Positions 25,150 through 35,224 of a DNA stretch of 64,000 bases are shown here, piece after piece. This stretch comes from Thalassobaculum_A sp040219615 (GTDB lineage: Bacteria; Pseudomonadota; Alphaproteobacteria; Thalassobaculales; Thalassobaculaceae), in NCBI RefSeq assembly GCF_040219615.1, contig NZ_JAVJSE010000011.1, positions 6,486 to 70,485 on the forward strand, read 5' to 3'. Numbering within the stretch: position 1 is the first letter of the stretch; the number at the start of each line of letters is the position of its first letter. A program made the translations under genes and the position numbers. The notes beneath the pieces are model-generated. The model ran no database searches, was not told where the DNA came from, and saw only the letters and a program-made list of their open reading frames with translations.

Positions 25150-25644
25150 TCAGCGGGCCCGCGCGTAGTCGACGAAGCTGAAGGCCGGGCGGCCGTCCTC
25201 GGCCGGATGCGGCTCGCGCGCGGTCTCGCGCCACATCCGCGGATCGACTTCCGGGAACAGCGCGTCGCCGGGCGGCTCCGCTTCGACCCAGGTCAGCCGC
25301 AGGCGATCGGCGAGCGGCAGCGCCTGGGCATAGATCTCGCCGCCGCCGCCGATCACGATCTCCTCGGGCGCGCCGGTCCGGGCCATCTCGAGCGCCGCTT
25401 CCAGCGACGCGGCCGTCTCGGCGCCCTGCGCCGACCACGAAGGGTCGCGGGTCACGACGATGATCCGGCGCCCCGGCAGCGGCCGCCCGATCGACTCGTA
25501 GGTCTTGCGGCCCATCACCATCGGCTTGCCGACGGTGATGGCCTTGAACCGCCGCAGGTCGGCCGGCAGCCGCCACGGCAGGTCGCCGGCGGCGCCGATG
25601 ACATGGTTGCGGGCGACGGCCGCGACGACGACGATGGACGGCAT
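25150..25644 (-). CDS. folA: Dihydrofolate reductase
   Basis: A 164-residue NADPH-dependent enzyme regenerating tetrahydrofolate. The segments VVAAVARNHVIGAAGDLPW (substrate/cofactor loop), RRFKAITVGKPMVMGRKTYESIG, PLPGRRIIVVTRD and EIVIGGGGEIYAQAL are standard. It serves the thymidylate synthase encoded 3.2 kb away; the two genes are usually adjacent in related genomes but are separated here by two TPR genes. The upstream neighbour is divergent at 25708. Confidence 0.97.
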   Translation of the reverse strand: MPSIVVVAAVARNHVIGAAGDLPWRLPADLRRFKAITVGKPMVMGRKTYESIGRPLPGRRIIVVTRDPSWSAQGAETAASLEAALEMARTGAPEEIVIGGGGEIYAQALPLADRLRLTWVEAEPPGDALFPEVDPRMWRETAREPHPAEDGRPAFSFVDYARAR

Positions 25645-25707
25645 GACGAACTCCAGCTTGTCGGCAGGGCGCCAGGATCGGCGGCCGAGCCGTTGGACGC
25701 AAGCCGC

Positions 25708-27219
25708 ATGACCGAGCCTGCGAGCGAACCGGCCGACCTGACCGCCAAGGCCCTGCGGGAAGCCCGCGCCGGCCGGCGCCATGCCGCCCTGGCGCTGCTG
25801 GATCGGGCCCTGGCGGCGGCGCCCGACGCCGTTCAGGCGCGCTATCTGCGGGGCCTGCTGCGGCTCGAGGCCGGCGATCCGGGCGGTGCCTCGGAAGACC
25901 TCGAGCGGGCCGCCGCGTCGCTGCCCGACGCAGCCCCGGTCGCCGCCGCCCTGGGCTCGGCCCGGCTGCGGGCCGGCGATCCGGTTGGCGCCGACGCGGC
26001 GCTGCGGCGCTCCCTGCTGCTGCTGCCGGCGCAGCCCGACGCCCTCGCCAGCCATTCCGGCTGCCTGATCGCCGGCCTGGCGTTCGCGCCCGGCGAGCGC
26101 TCGGCGGCCCGGGCGCTGCTGCTCGCCCCCGGTCATCCGCAGGCGATCGGCAACCGGGCCGAGGCACTGCATCACCTCGGACGGCCCGAGGCCGCCCTGG
26201 CGGCCCTGGATACCCATGCGACGCGCGGTGACGCCGCTCCGCAGCTGCGGCTCAACCGGGCCGTAACACTGCTCGGCCTCGAGCGCTGGTCCGAGGGCTG
26301 GCCGGCCTACGAGGCGCGACTGGACCCGACGATCCCCGACCACATCCGGCGTCGCCACCGGCTGCCGCGCTGGACCGCGGAGGCGGCCGGCCGGCCGGTC
26401 GCCGTACTGGCCGAACAGGGCATCGGCGAGCAGATTCTGTTCCTGCGCTTCCTGCCGGCCCTGGCCGCCCGTGCGCCGGTCGTCGCCGTCGAGCTCGACG
26501 GCAAGCTGCATCCCCTGGTCCGGCGCAGCCATCCGGCGCTCCCGTTGGTCGCCGCCCGCCGGTTCCGCGACGTGCACGGACCGCTGGCCGACGAACGCGC
26601 GGTCATCGCCACAGCGGCGGCGGCGGCCGTCGAGATCGCCTCCCTGCCGGCGGTCCTGGGAAGCCCGTCGCCGGCCGGAGCGGAGGCCCCGCCCTACCTG
26701 GCCGCCGATCCGGACCGGGTCGGCGCGCTCAGAACGGCACTGGCGGAACCGGCGCACCGGCTGGTCGGCGTCTGCTGGCGCAGCAAGAACGCCGCCTTCG
26801 GCGGGTTCAAGAGCACCCGGCTGGTCGACTGGGCGCCGATCCTGCGGGTTCCCGGCGTCACCTTCGTCAACCTTCAATACGGCGACGTCGCCGCCGAGAT
26901 CGCCGAGGCCGGCCAGGCCGCCGGCCGCGAAGTGCGCACATCCGACGTCGACCTTTTCGACGACCTGGACGGCGCCGCCGCCCTGGTCGCCGCCATGGAC
27001 CTGGTGATCACCACCGGCTCGACCACCGCACAGCTCGCCGGTGCCCTCGGGGTCCCGACCTGGGTGCTGCTCAGCCGGGGTCCCGGTCTGATGTGGTACT
27101 GGGGGCACGGCGAGCGCACGCCCTGGTACCCGACGATGCGGCTGTTCCGTCAGACGGCGCCGGGCGACTGGCTGGCACCGGTGGCCGCGGTCGCGGCGGC
27201 CCTGGCCGACGCCCCCTGA
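25708..27219 (+). CDS. TPR protein with a glycosyltransferase-like C-terminal domain
   Basis: 503 residues. About residues 10-190 are tetratricopeptide helices (ARAGRRHAALALLDRALAAAPD and similar). From about 210 the protein resembles the bacterial TPR-transferases related to GT9/GT41 proteins: EGWPAYEARLD, VAVLAEQGIGEQILFLRFLPALAAR, GVCWRSKNA, and near the end DLVITTGSTTAQLAGALG followed by TPWYPTMRLFRQ. The nucleotide-sugar site is not provable by eye. The ATG at 25708 gives a full domain and lies 63 bases from divergent folA. It converges on a related TPR gene at 27260. Possibly acts on surface glycans or flagellin; this is inference. Confidence 0.75.
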   Translation: MTEPASEPADLTAKALREARAGRRHAALALLDRALAAAPDAVQARYLRGLLRLEAGDPGGASEDLERAAASLPDAAPVAAALGSARLRAGDPVGADAALRRSLLLLPAQPDALASHSGCLIAGLAFAPGERSAARALLLAPGHPQAIGNRAEALHHLGRPEAALAALDTHATRGDAAPQLRLNRAVTLLGLERWSEGWPAYEARLDPTIPDHIRRRHRLPRWTAEAAGRPVAVLAEQGIGEQILFLRFLPALAARAPVVAVELDGKLHPLVRRSHPALPLVAARRFRDVHGPLADERAVIATAAAAAVEIASLPAVLGSPSPAGAEAPPYLAADPDRVGALRTALAEPAHRLVGVCWRSKNAAFGGFKSTRLVDWAPILRVPGVTFVNLQYGDVAAEIAEAGQAAGREVRTSDVDLFDDLDGAAALVAAMDLVITTGSTTAQLAGALGVPTWVLLSRGPGLMWYWGHGERTPWYPTMRLFRQTAPGDWLAPVAAVAAALADAP

Positions 27220-27259
27220 ACGCCGGGGCCCCGCGGCCCAGGCGGTCCAAGCCGATCGT

Positions 27260-28834
27260 TCAGCCGCCGTCGACCGCCCGCCCGCATCGCTTGATGGCGC
27301 TGGTCCAGCCGCCGTCCACGCCCTGCCAGTACAGCCGGGCGGACGGATACCACGGTGTCTTCGCACGGCCGGCCCCCCAGCGCGCATCGGCGCCGGCGTC
27401 CAGCAGGACGCGGGTGTCGACGCCGCATCCGGCGGCCAGGTGGGCGACCAGCGAGTCGACGGTGACCACCACGTCGCAGGCCGCCGCCCGGGCCGCCAGA
27501 TCGTCGACGTCGTTGGCGTCCGGGTCCGGCTCGATGCGGACCCGGTCGGCCGCGGTCGACCGTTCCTCGTCGCTCATCCCGCGTTGCAGGGAGACCAGGA
27601 CCCGGCCGCTGGCCGACAGGGCGTCGAGCAGCGGGCGGAACGGCACGGACCGGCGGTCGGCCTCGGCGTCGGGATGCCGCCACGCCAACCCGATCACCCG
27701 TCCCGACGCCCCTTCGGCCCAGCGGTTCCGCCAGCGCTCGCGCTTGCCCTCGTCCGCCAGCAGATAGCCGCGGGGGATTCCCGCGTAGTCCTTGCGGTAG
27801 GCCTGCAGCCGATGGGCGAGGCCGCCGGACGCGCATTGCCAGTTCAGGAACCGGTCGGCCAGTTCGGGGTCGGGCGGCGTCGTCCGCGCGACCACCTCCG
27901 CTTCCGGGAACGAGCGCTGAAACAGAACCTGCAGCCGCGGATCGCATTCCAGGACCAGCGCGCTCGGGTTCTGCTCGCGCAGCGCCGGCAGCAGGGCGGC
28001 GAAGCTGACCTCGTCCGACGGCGTACCCTCGCCCCAGACCAGGATCGAGGAATCGGCGAGCGCGCTGCCGTTCCAGCCCGGCGTCTCGAAGCTGCGCGCC
28101 TTGACGCCGACCCGGTGATCCAGCGCGTATGCGTCGAACCGCGCCTCGTAGGCCGCCCATCCCTCCTCGTGGCGCCCGACGGCGAGCAGGGCGTTCGCGA
28201 GCACCGTGCGCGCCACCGGGTCGCCGTGCGACACCTCGACGGCGCGTTCGCCCGCCGCCACCGCCTCGTCCGGACGCCCCAGACGCAGGCAGACGTCGGC
28301 GAGTCCGGCAAGGCCGCGCCCGGAGTTCGGCAGCCGTTCGATGGTCTGGCGATACGCGTCCTCCGCCTCTTCCAGCCGTTCGAGCGTCATCAGCACATGG
28401 CCGAGCGACAGCCAGAGTGCCGGGGTATCGCTGTGCTGTTTCAGCGCCCGCCGCAGGTCGTCGTAGGCCTCGTCCGCCCGTCGCCCGGCGAGCAGCGCCT
28501 CGGCACGCTCGGCCTGGGCCTCCGGCCACAGCGGCGAGTCCTCGGGGATGCGGTCCAGGCAGGTCAGGGCCTCGCGGACCGCGCGTGCGCGCCAGGCCAC
28601 CCGGCCCATGAGCAGCAGCGCCTCGGGTGCCTCCGGCGCCACCCGCCACGCCGCCTCGGCACGTTCCAGCGCTGCGTCCAGGCGTCCGAGCTCGAGCAGC
28701 ACGTCGGCGGCCCGGGCCCGTGCGGTGATCGGTGCACCGTCGACCGCGGAGTCGTAGGCCTCCACGGCCTTCTCGCGCTCGCCGGCGCGGGCGAGCCGGT
28801 CACCTTCGGCTAGGGGGTCTTCACGACGAGGCAT
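27260..28834 (-). CDS. TPR protein with a glycosyltransferase-like C-terminal domain (paralogue)
   Basis: 524 residues with longer TPR helices (about 1-235: LAEGDRLARAGEREKAVEAYD, WLSLGHVLMTLERLEEAEDAY and so on). The C-terminal half has the same plan as the protein at 25708: EGWAAYEARFD, ILVWGEGTPSDEVSFAALLPAL, GLAWRHPDA, CDVVVTVDSLVAHLAAGCG and TPWYPSARLYWQG. It begins 15 bases after thyA and is likely co-transcribed with it. Together the two genes face each other over a 40-base gap, suggesting an old inverted duplication or two sequential transferases. Function unknown. Confidence 0.75.
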   Translation of the reverse strand: MPRREDPLAEGDRLARAGEREKAVEAYDSAVDGAPITARARAADVLLELGRLDAALERAEAAWRVAPEAPEALLLMGRVAWRARAVREALTCLDRIPEDSPLWPEAQAERAEALLAGRRADEAYDDLRRALKQHSDTPALWLSLGHVLMTLERLEEAEDAYRQTIERLPNSGRGLAGLADVCLRLGRPDEAVAAGERAVEVSHGDPVARTVLANALLAVGRHEEGWAAYEARFDAYALDHRVGVKARSFETPGWNGSALADSSILVWGEGTPSDEVSFAALLPALREQNPSALVLECDPRLQVLFQRSFPEAEVVARTTPPDPELADRFLNWQCASGGLAHRLQAYRKDYAGIPRGYLLADEGKRERWRNRWAEGASGRVIGLAWRHPDAEADRRSVPFRPLLDALSASGRVLVSLQRGMSDEERSTAADRVRIEPDPDANDVDDLAARAAACDVVVTVDSLVAHLAAGCGVDTRVLLDAGADARWGAGRAKTPWYPSARLYWQGVDGGWTSAIKRCGRAVDGG

Positions 28835-28849
28835 GGCGAATGGGCGATC

Positions 28850-29644
28850 TCAGACTGCGACGGGGGCGGAGATGTGGGGATGCGACTCGTAGCCGTCGAT
28901 CCGGATGTCGTCGAAACCGAAGCCGAACAGGTCGTCGACCTCCGGGTTCAGCCACAGCCGGGGCAACGGCAGCGGTTCGCGTCCGAGCTGTTCGCGCGCC
29001 TGCTCGAGATGGTTCAGATAGAGATGGGCGTCGCCGAAGCTGTGCACGAAGTCGCCGACCCCGAGCCCGGTCACATGGGCGATCATGTGCGTCAGCAGGG
29101 CATAGGATGCGATGTTGAACGGCACGCCGAGGAACACGTCGGCGCTGCGCTGGTAGAGCTGGCAGGAGAGCCGGCCGTCCGCGACGTAGAACTGGAACAG
29201 GCAATGGCAGGGGGCCAGCGCCATGGCATCGAGTTCGCCGACGTTCCACGCGGAGACGATCAGGCGGCGCGAGTTGGGGTTCTTGCGGATCTGCTCCAGC
29301 AGCGTGGCGATCTGGTCCACGGTCCCGCCGTCGGGAGCCGCCCAGCTCCGCCACTGCTTGCCGTAGACCGGGCCGAGGTCGCCATCCGGCCCGGCCCATT
29401 CGTTCCAGATCCGGACCCCGTGGTCCTGCAGGTAGCGCACGTTGGTGTCGCCGGCCAGAAACCACAGCAACTCATGGACGATCGATTTCATGTGCAGCCG
29501 CTTGGTGGTCACCATCGGGAACCCCTCGCGCAGGTCGAACCGCATCTGGTGCCCGAACACGCTACGCGTGCCGGTGCCGGTCCGGTCGCCCTTGAGCGTG
29601 CCGTCCGTCATCACGCGGTCCATCAGGTCGAGGTACTGACGCAT
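28850..29644 (-). CDS. thyA: Thymidylate synthase
   Basis: A 264-residue enzyme, exactly the E. coli length, methylating dUMP to dTMP with methylene-tetrahydrofolate. The catalytic cysteine is C146 in MALAPCHCLFQFYV. The folate/dUMP contacts GDRTGTGTRSVFG, RRLIVSAWNV, CQLYQRSADVFLGVPFN and DAHLYLNHLEQ are intact. The ATG at 29644 is favoured by GGAGGAG directly upstream; an in-frame GTG at 29659 would place that site inside the gene. It is divergent from ssrA. Confidence 0.98.
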   Translation of the reverse strand: MRQYLDLMDRVMTDGTLKGDRTGTGTRSVFGHQMRFDLREGFPMVTTKRLHMKSIVHELLWFLAGDTNVRYLQDHGVRIWNEWAGPDGDLGPVYGKQWRSWAAPDGGTVDQIATLLEQIRKNPNSRRLIVSAWNVGELDAMALAPCHCLFQFYVADGRLSCQLYQRSADVFLGVPFNIASYALLTHMIAHVTGLGVGDFVHSFGDAHLYLNHLEQAREQLGREPLPLPRLWLNPEVDDLFGFGFDDIRIDGYESHPHISAPVAV

Positions 29645-29737
29645 GCGCTCCTCCGTCACGAGGCTGACAGCATAACCGAGTCGCCCGGCGTGACGGTCCC
29701 CCTTTCATCGCGGCCACGAACCGCCTATATGTACGAG

Positions 29738-30068
29738 CGTCGGCGACGGTCGACTATGGCGATAAACGGGCGACGGAATAAGCGTAGCGGACCCGGGGGC
29801 AGTACCCGGCGCCTCCACCAAATTCCTCCGGCCGATCCGAATGGATCCGGCCGGGGCTCATGGGGGCGAAACAGGATCGACGCGCGTGGTAAAGGCCGTC
29901 TTTTCGCTCGGTATGGTACCACCGTTATCGGGCTACTTTATAGTTGCGAATGACAACTATGCTGGGGAGCTCCGCGCCGCTGCTTAAGCGGTAAGGAACC
30001 CCGAACAATCCGTTGCGGTTAGCGTCGTAACGTGGGGCTCGCGGGCCGCCTAGCAACAGAAGGCCCGC
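29738..30068 (+). ncRNA. ssrA: Two-piece (circularly permuted) tmRNA
   Basis: Transfer-messenger RNA that rescues stalled ribosomes and adds a degradation tag. The order is permuted as in other alphaproteobacteria. First comes the acceptor piece, ending in a T-arm (CCGGG-GGCAGTA-CCCGG) and GCCTCCACCA at 29811-29820. A 41-base intervening segment with a hairpin follows. The coding piece starts GGGGGCGAAACAGGATCGAC at 29862. GGGGGCG (29862-29868) pairs with CGCCTCC of the acceptor piece. The tag frame at 29946-29987 encodes ANDNYAGELRAAA and stop. A 7-bp stem GCGGGCC/GGCCCGC ends near 30068. A weak promoter (TTTCAT-N17-TATATG, 29703-29731) sets the 5' end. Ends are approximate. Confidence 0.93.
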
Positions 30069-30163
30069 ACTTCCCCGCTCTCCCGCCGCTGTCCGAAGTT
30101 TTGCCTTGAGGCCCGCCGGTCGGTGGTGTTCATTGGCGGGACGTCCCGAGTGCATGAGAGCCG

Positions 30164-30640
30164 ATGGCGGAAGATCTTTTCCGATACGACCTGATGGTCG
30201 AGAACGCCCTGCGCGGTGTCGTCCGCGACGCCCTGCTGCGGGCTGTCGAGCACGGCTTGCCGGGCAATCACCATTTCTATCTGACCTTCAAGACCCGGGC
30301 TCCCGGGGTCGAGATCCCGAGCTATCTGGTCGAGCGCTACCCCGACGAGATGACCATCGTCCTGCAGTACCAGTACTGGAATCTGGAGGTCGAAGACCGC
30401 CGGTTCTCGGTGATGCTGAGCTTCAACGACGTGCGTGAGCGCCTGCTGGTGCCGTTCGAGGCGCTGTCCGGATTCGCCGACCCGTCGGTGCAGTTCGGCC
30501 TGCAGTTCCAGGACTCCAGCGCAGCCGGATCCGGCGACAGCGACCCGGACCCGACGCCCCCGGACGGCGGCGGCGACGCGCCGGCCGACGGCGGCACCGG
30601 CGAGGTCGTCTCGCTCGACCATTTCCGCAAGAAGAAGTGA
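30164..30640 (+). CDS. sspB: SspB-type ClpXP adaptor (alphaproteobacterial form)
   Basis: A 158-residue adaptor that binds ssrA-tagged proteins and tethers them to ClpX. The N-terminal domain has YDLMVENALRGVVRDALLRAVEHGLPGNHHFYLTFKT, followed by strands ending VMLSFNDVRERLLVPFEALS. A disordered, acidic/proline linker leads to the short C-terminal ClpX-binding tail (VVSLDHFRKKK). The length, linker and tail match the alpha-class family. The gene starts about 95 bases after the tmRNA, so the tag-making RNA and the tag-reading protein are neighbours. Confidence 0.95.
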   Translation: MAEDLFRYDLMVENALRGVVRDALLRAVEHGLPGNHHFYLTFKTRAPGVEIPSYLVERYPDEMTIVLQYQYWNLEVEDRRFSVMLSFNDVRERLLVPFEALSGFADPSVQFGLQFQDSSAAGSGDSDPDPTPPDGGGDAPADGGTGEVVSLDHFRKKK

Positions 30641-30692
30641 TCCCGGCCGGCGCCCGGACCCCGGCGCCGCCTCCTGCCCGAGAGGACCCCCG

Positions 30693-32303
<1,611 letters not shown>

Positions 32304-32319
32304 CCGGGGGCTCCGCGCC

Positions 32320-32952
32320 GTGGAGGCCGTCCCCGACCTGCTGGTCGACGGGCCGGGCGGCGCGGCCGTCACCGTCGTGCTCGCGCACGGCGCCGGGGCG
32401 CCGATGGACAGCCCGTTCATGACCGCGATGGCGGCGCGGCTGGCCGCCCGGAGCCATCGCGTCGTGCGCTTCGAGTTTCCCTACATGGCGGCGCGCCGGC
32501 TCGACGGACGCCGCCGTCCGCCGGACCGGCAACCGGCGCTGCTGGCCTGCTGGCGTCGGGTGGTCGACGCCCTGGGCGGCGGGCAGCGGCTGGTGATCGG
32601 CGGGAAGTCGATGGGCGGAAGGATGGCGTCGCTGCTGGCCGCCGAGGATGGCGCCCGCGGGCTGGTCTGCCTCGGCTACCCGTTCCACCCGCCGGGCAAG
32701 CCGGAACGCACCCGGGTCGAACACCTTGCCGGCCTGGCCGTGCCGGCCCTGGTCGTCCAGGGCACCCGCGACCCGTTCGGCACGGCCGCCGACGTCGCCG
32801 GCTACCGGCTTTCGCCGTCGGTCTCGGTCACCTGGATCGACGACGGCGACCACGACCTGAAGCCGCGCAGGAGCAGCGGGCGCGACCACGACTCCGCACT
32901 CGACGAGGCGGCAGTGGCGGTCGACCGCTTCCTCGGCACACTCCCTGCCTGA
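32320..32952 (+). CDS. Alpha/beta hydrolase of the KANL3/Tex30-like family
   Basis: A 210-residue protein. The nucleophile elbow is GGKSMGGRMAS (serine near residue 92), preceded by LAHGAGAPMDSPFM and followed by LCLGYPFHPPGKPE, where a strand and loop of this family are expected. The acid residue would lie in VQGTRDPFGTAAD and the histidine in WIDDGDHDLKPRR. The start is GTG at 32320, 16 bases after fumarase, with no other candidate in that gap. Substrate unknown; it may just ride with fumarase. Confidence 0.88.
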   Translation: MEAVPDLLVDGPGGAAVTVVLAHGAGAPMDSPFMTAMAARLAARSHRVVRFEFPYMAARRLDGRRRPPDRQPALLACWRRVVDALGGGQRLVIGGKSMGGRMASLLAAEDGARGLVCLGYPFHPPGKPERTRVEHLAGLAVPALVVQGTRDPFGTAADVAGYRLSPSVSVTWIDDGDHDLKPRRSSGRDHDSALDEAAVAVDRFLGTLPA

Positions 32953-32967
32953 GCGTCTGGCCGGTCG

Positions 32968-33007
32968 GCGTCGACCATGGGGTTCGACGAACGACACCGG
33001 TCGACGC
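32968..33007. repeat. Inverted repeat in a convergent gap
   Basis: GCGTCGACC (32968-32976) and GGTCGACGC (32999-33007) are perfect 9-base arms with a 22-base loop between the hydrolase gene and the small membrane protein gene. No T-run follows on either strand. It may form a transcript-end structure. Confidence 0.4.
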
Positions 33008-33057
33008 AAAGCCGGTCGGTTCCTCGGATCCATCCCCGCCGGTTCGGCGGAACGGGA

Positions 33058-33354
33058 TCAGCGCCGCAGGATCTTGCGGGCCTCGTCGAGGCTCAGCCCC
33101 GCCGCTTCCAGTTCGCCGGCGGACACCAGCGGAAAGCCGGCACCGGTACTGGCGATACTCGACCGGGTCCGCAGCCAGCCGTCCTCTCCCAGAATCGGCC
33201 CCGCCTCGCGGGTCGTCATCCAGCCGACAACCCCGCCGATGAGGATGGGCCCGACGATCACGGCGGCCAGCGCCAGGACGACTACGGTCCGCCGCAGAGC
33301 GACCCGTGCCGCCGACTGATCCCAGTCATTCGCTTCGATGGTCTGAATGCTCAC
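33058..33354 (-). CDS. Small single-pass membrane protein, unknown function
   Basis: 98 residues. The GTG at 33354 is chosen because GGGGAG lies 7 bases upstream (minus strand); a longer frame from a TTG at 33390 is possible. Residues about 22-43 form one transmembrane helix (VVVLALAAVIVGPILIGGVVGW). The tail ends in a helix LEAAGLSLDEARKILRR that looks like a short protein-interaction motif. No family is recognised. It is downstream of the DUF2336 gene in the same direction and may be part of its operon (129 bases away). Confidence 0.6.
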   Translation of the reverse strand: MSIQTIEANDWDQSAARVALRRTVVVLALAAVIVGPILIGGVVGWMTTREAGPILGEDGWLRTRSSIASTGAGFPLVSAGELEAAGLSLDEARKILRR

Positions 33355-33483
33355 ATCGAGACTCCCCAGCTCGACGGTTGCAGAAAGCAACTGCGCAATC
33401 TTACCGCGTCTGCGCGAGCTTTAGAAGTCCCCCTGTCGCCCCGGTCGACGATGATTCGGTCGGGCACGGCGGCGACCGTCTCC

Positions 33484-34659
33484 TCAAGCCTGCGACGCAG
33501 CCGGCTCGGGGCGATGCGAAACGTAATTCTCAAGCTTTTTAATCAAGTACTGGACGTCTTCCTCGCTGACCCCCGGCTCGTCGGCGTCGAACCGGGTGAG
33601 CACCCGCTCGATCACAGTCTCGGCGAACCGGTCGCGGTCGGCCGGTCCGTCGCCCAACTCGGTCTCGTCGACCGTCTCGATGGCCGCCCGCAATACAACC
33701 TTGTCGCGCGCCGCGATCCCGGCCTTCTCGGCCAGTGCCTCCAGGCCGCGTCGACCGGCGTCGTGAACCAGGCGGCCGGCATTGTCGACCGGGACGCCGG
33801 CCATCACCGCCAGGGCCGTCTCGACGAACGCCATGTCGCCGACGCAGGCGGCCCGCACGATGATCGACGAGTTCAGGCGGCCACCGGTCGCGAGCGAGCG
33901 GACCAGATCCTCGACCCGCTCCGGCGAGGAGTTGTCGTCCACCAGTGCAAGCGTGGCGCGCTCGCGGCTCTCGAGGATCAGGTCGGTTGCCAGATCCGAC
34001 GGCAGGGCGTGGCGTCTGACCAGCTCGCTCTTCAGCCGCTCCGACACCACCGCGACCAGCCGCTCGGCCACAGCGACCGGCAGGGCGTCGCGCGCGATCA
34101 TCGGCGCGTGCACGCGCTCGCTGTCCGGGAACCGGTCAAGGGCGAGGTCGAGGGTCGGCTCGGCGAGTTCGGCCCCGGGGTTCGAGACCACCGCCACAAC
34201 CACGTCTTCCGAGCCGTGCGCCACCAGCGCATCGGCGACCACCTCGGACAGCGACGGACGCGCGGCGACCGCCAGCTGCTTGGTCTCGTCCTCGCCGACC
34301 ACCAGGTCGACCAGGTCGCTGTCCGTGAGGACGCTCGACTCCGAGAGCACGGGGGTTGCGACGCTGGCGATGTCGCGGGCGAGGAGCAGGGCCACGTCAT
34401 GCGGCAGGTCGGGGGTTCGGCGCACAGCCTGGGCGAGAGTCTCGCGCACCTGCCGTTCGAGGTCGACCGCCAGGCGCCGGACGATGTCGGTCGCGAGCCG
34501 ACGCTCGCCCTCGGCCAGCGCGCCTGTGTCCAGAGCGATCCCGACCGTCTCGGCGACCTCGGCCCGAGCGGACGGCGAACTGTCCTTCGACAGCTTCGCT
34601 ACCAGCGCTGCCGTCGGCAACCTCGCTCCCTGTCCAGCCGAGGGCTTAGATCCGCTCAT
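33484..34659 (-). CDS. DUF2336 domain protein
   Basis: A 391-residue all-helical protein of the DUF2336 type, widespread in Rhodospirillales and Caulobacterales. Repeated HEAT-like helix pairs run through the chain (KLSKDSSPSARAEVAETVGIALD, DDNSSPERVEDLVRSLATGG), with RHALPSDLATDLILESRERATLALV as a typical mid-segment. There is no signal peptide or membrane helix. The sequence starts at an ATG preceded by GGAGGT-like bases on the minus strand. Function is unknown; it may be a scaffold or regulator. Confidence 0.8.
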   Translation of the reverse strand: MSGSKPSAGQGARLPTAALVAKLSKDSSPSARAEVAETVGIALDTGALAEGERRLATDIVRRLAVDLERQVRETLAQAVRRTPDLPHDVALLLARDIASVATPVLSESSVLTDSDLVDLVVGEDETKQLAVAARPSLSEVVADALVAHGSEDVVVAVVSNPGAELAEPTLDLALDRFPDSERVHAPMIARDALPVAVAERLVAVVSERLKSELVRRHALPSDLATDLILESRERATLALVDDNSSPERVEDLVRSLATGGRLNSSIIVRAACVGDMAFVETALAVMAGVPVDNAGRLVHDAGRRGLEALAEKAGIAARDKVVLRAAIETVDETELGDGPADRDRFAETVIERVLTRFDADEPGVSEEDVQYLIKKLENYVSHRPEPAASQA

Positions 34660-34748
34660 CTCTCAAACCTCCAGACGGCCAAGCTTCCGCCCGGCACGGG
34701 AGAGGCTAGCGGCAGCATGTTAACGAAATGTTGCCGAGCCCCGAGCCG

Positions 34749-35177
34749 TCAGTCCCGGACCACCATGACCGAACACCGGGCATGCCGCACGACACGGGCG
34801 GCATTCGGTCCAAGCAGGTAGTCCTCAAGCTCCGGTCGGTGCGACGCCAGCACGATCAAGTCGCATCCGGTATCTGCCGCATACCGCAGGATCTCCTGGT
34901 AGATCGTACCATGGCCGACGATATGTTGAAGTTTGATTTCCTTCGGCAGGTTCTCGGCGGTGAAATCGTGAAGCGCCTTGTTGGCGGCGTCGATCGCCTG
35001 ACGCTCGTGCTCCTTGGTGAAGAATCCACCCACCAGGCTCATCCCGTAGTCCGGCACCACGGTGATGACGTGAATCCGCGCCCCGAAGGTCCGCGCCAAC
35101 TCCACCGCCGTGGCGACGGCCTTCATCTGGGTTCCCGGGTGCACCAGGTCCACCGCCAGCATGATATCGGCGTACAT
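34749..35177 (-). CDS. Universal stress protein (UspA family)
   Basis: A 142-residue single Usp domain. The first strand reads MYADIMLAVDLVHPGTQMKAV, and the ATP loop is represented by LASHRPELEDYLLGPNAARVVRHARCSVMVV, which keeps the spacing of the G-2x-G-9x-G(S/T) motif only loosely, so nucleotide binding is uncertain. It is 47 bases downstream of the TRAP permease gene. Many TRAP operons carry a Usp gene (TeaD-type) here, so a role in transporter control is the natural inference. Confidence 0.9.
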   Translation of the reverse strand: MYADIMLAVDLVHPGTQMKAVATAVELARTFGARIHVITVVPDYGMSLVGGFFTKEHERQAIDAANKALHDFTAENLPKEIKLQHIVGHGTIYQEILRYAADTGCDLIVLASHRPELEDYLLGPNAARVVRHARCSVMVVRD

Positions 35178-35224
35178 CGCGCCGCCCTCCCTCGGTTTCT
35201 CGGCCGCCTAGGCTGCCGGCGCGT

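Noticed and set aside
29660..30163. Short open frames in the thyA-sspB gap
   Set aside because: The stretch is explained by the tmRNA pieces and leader; no ribosome-binding site.
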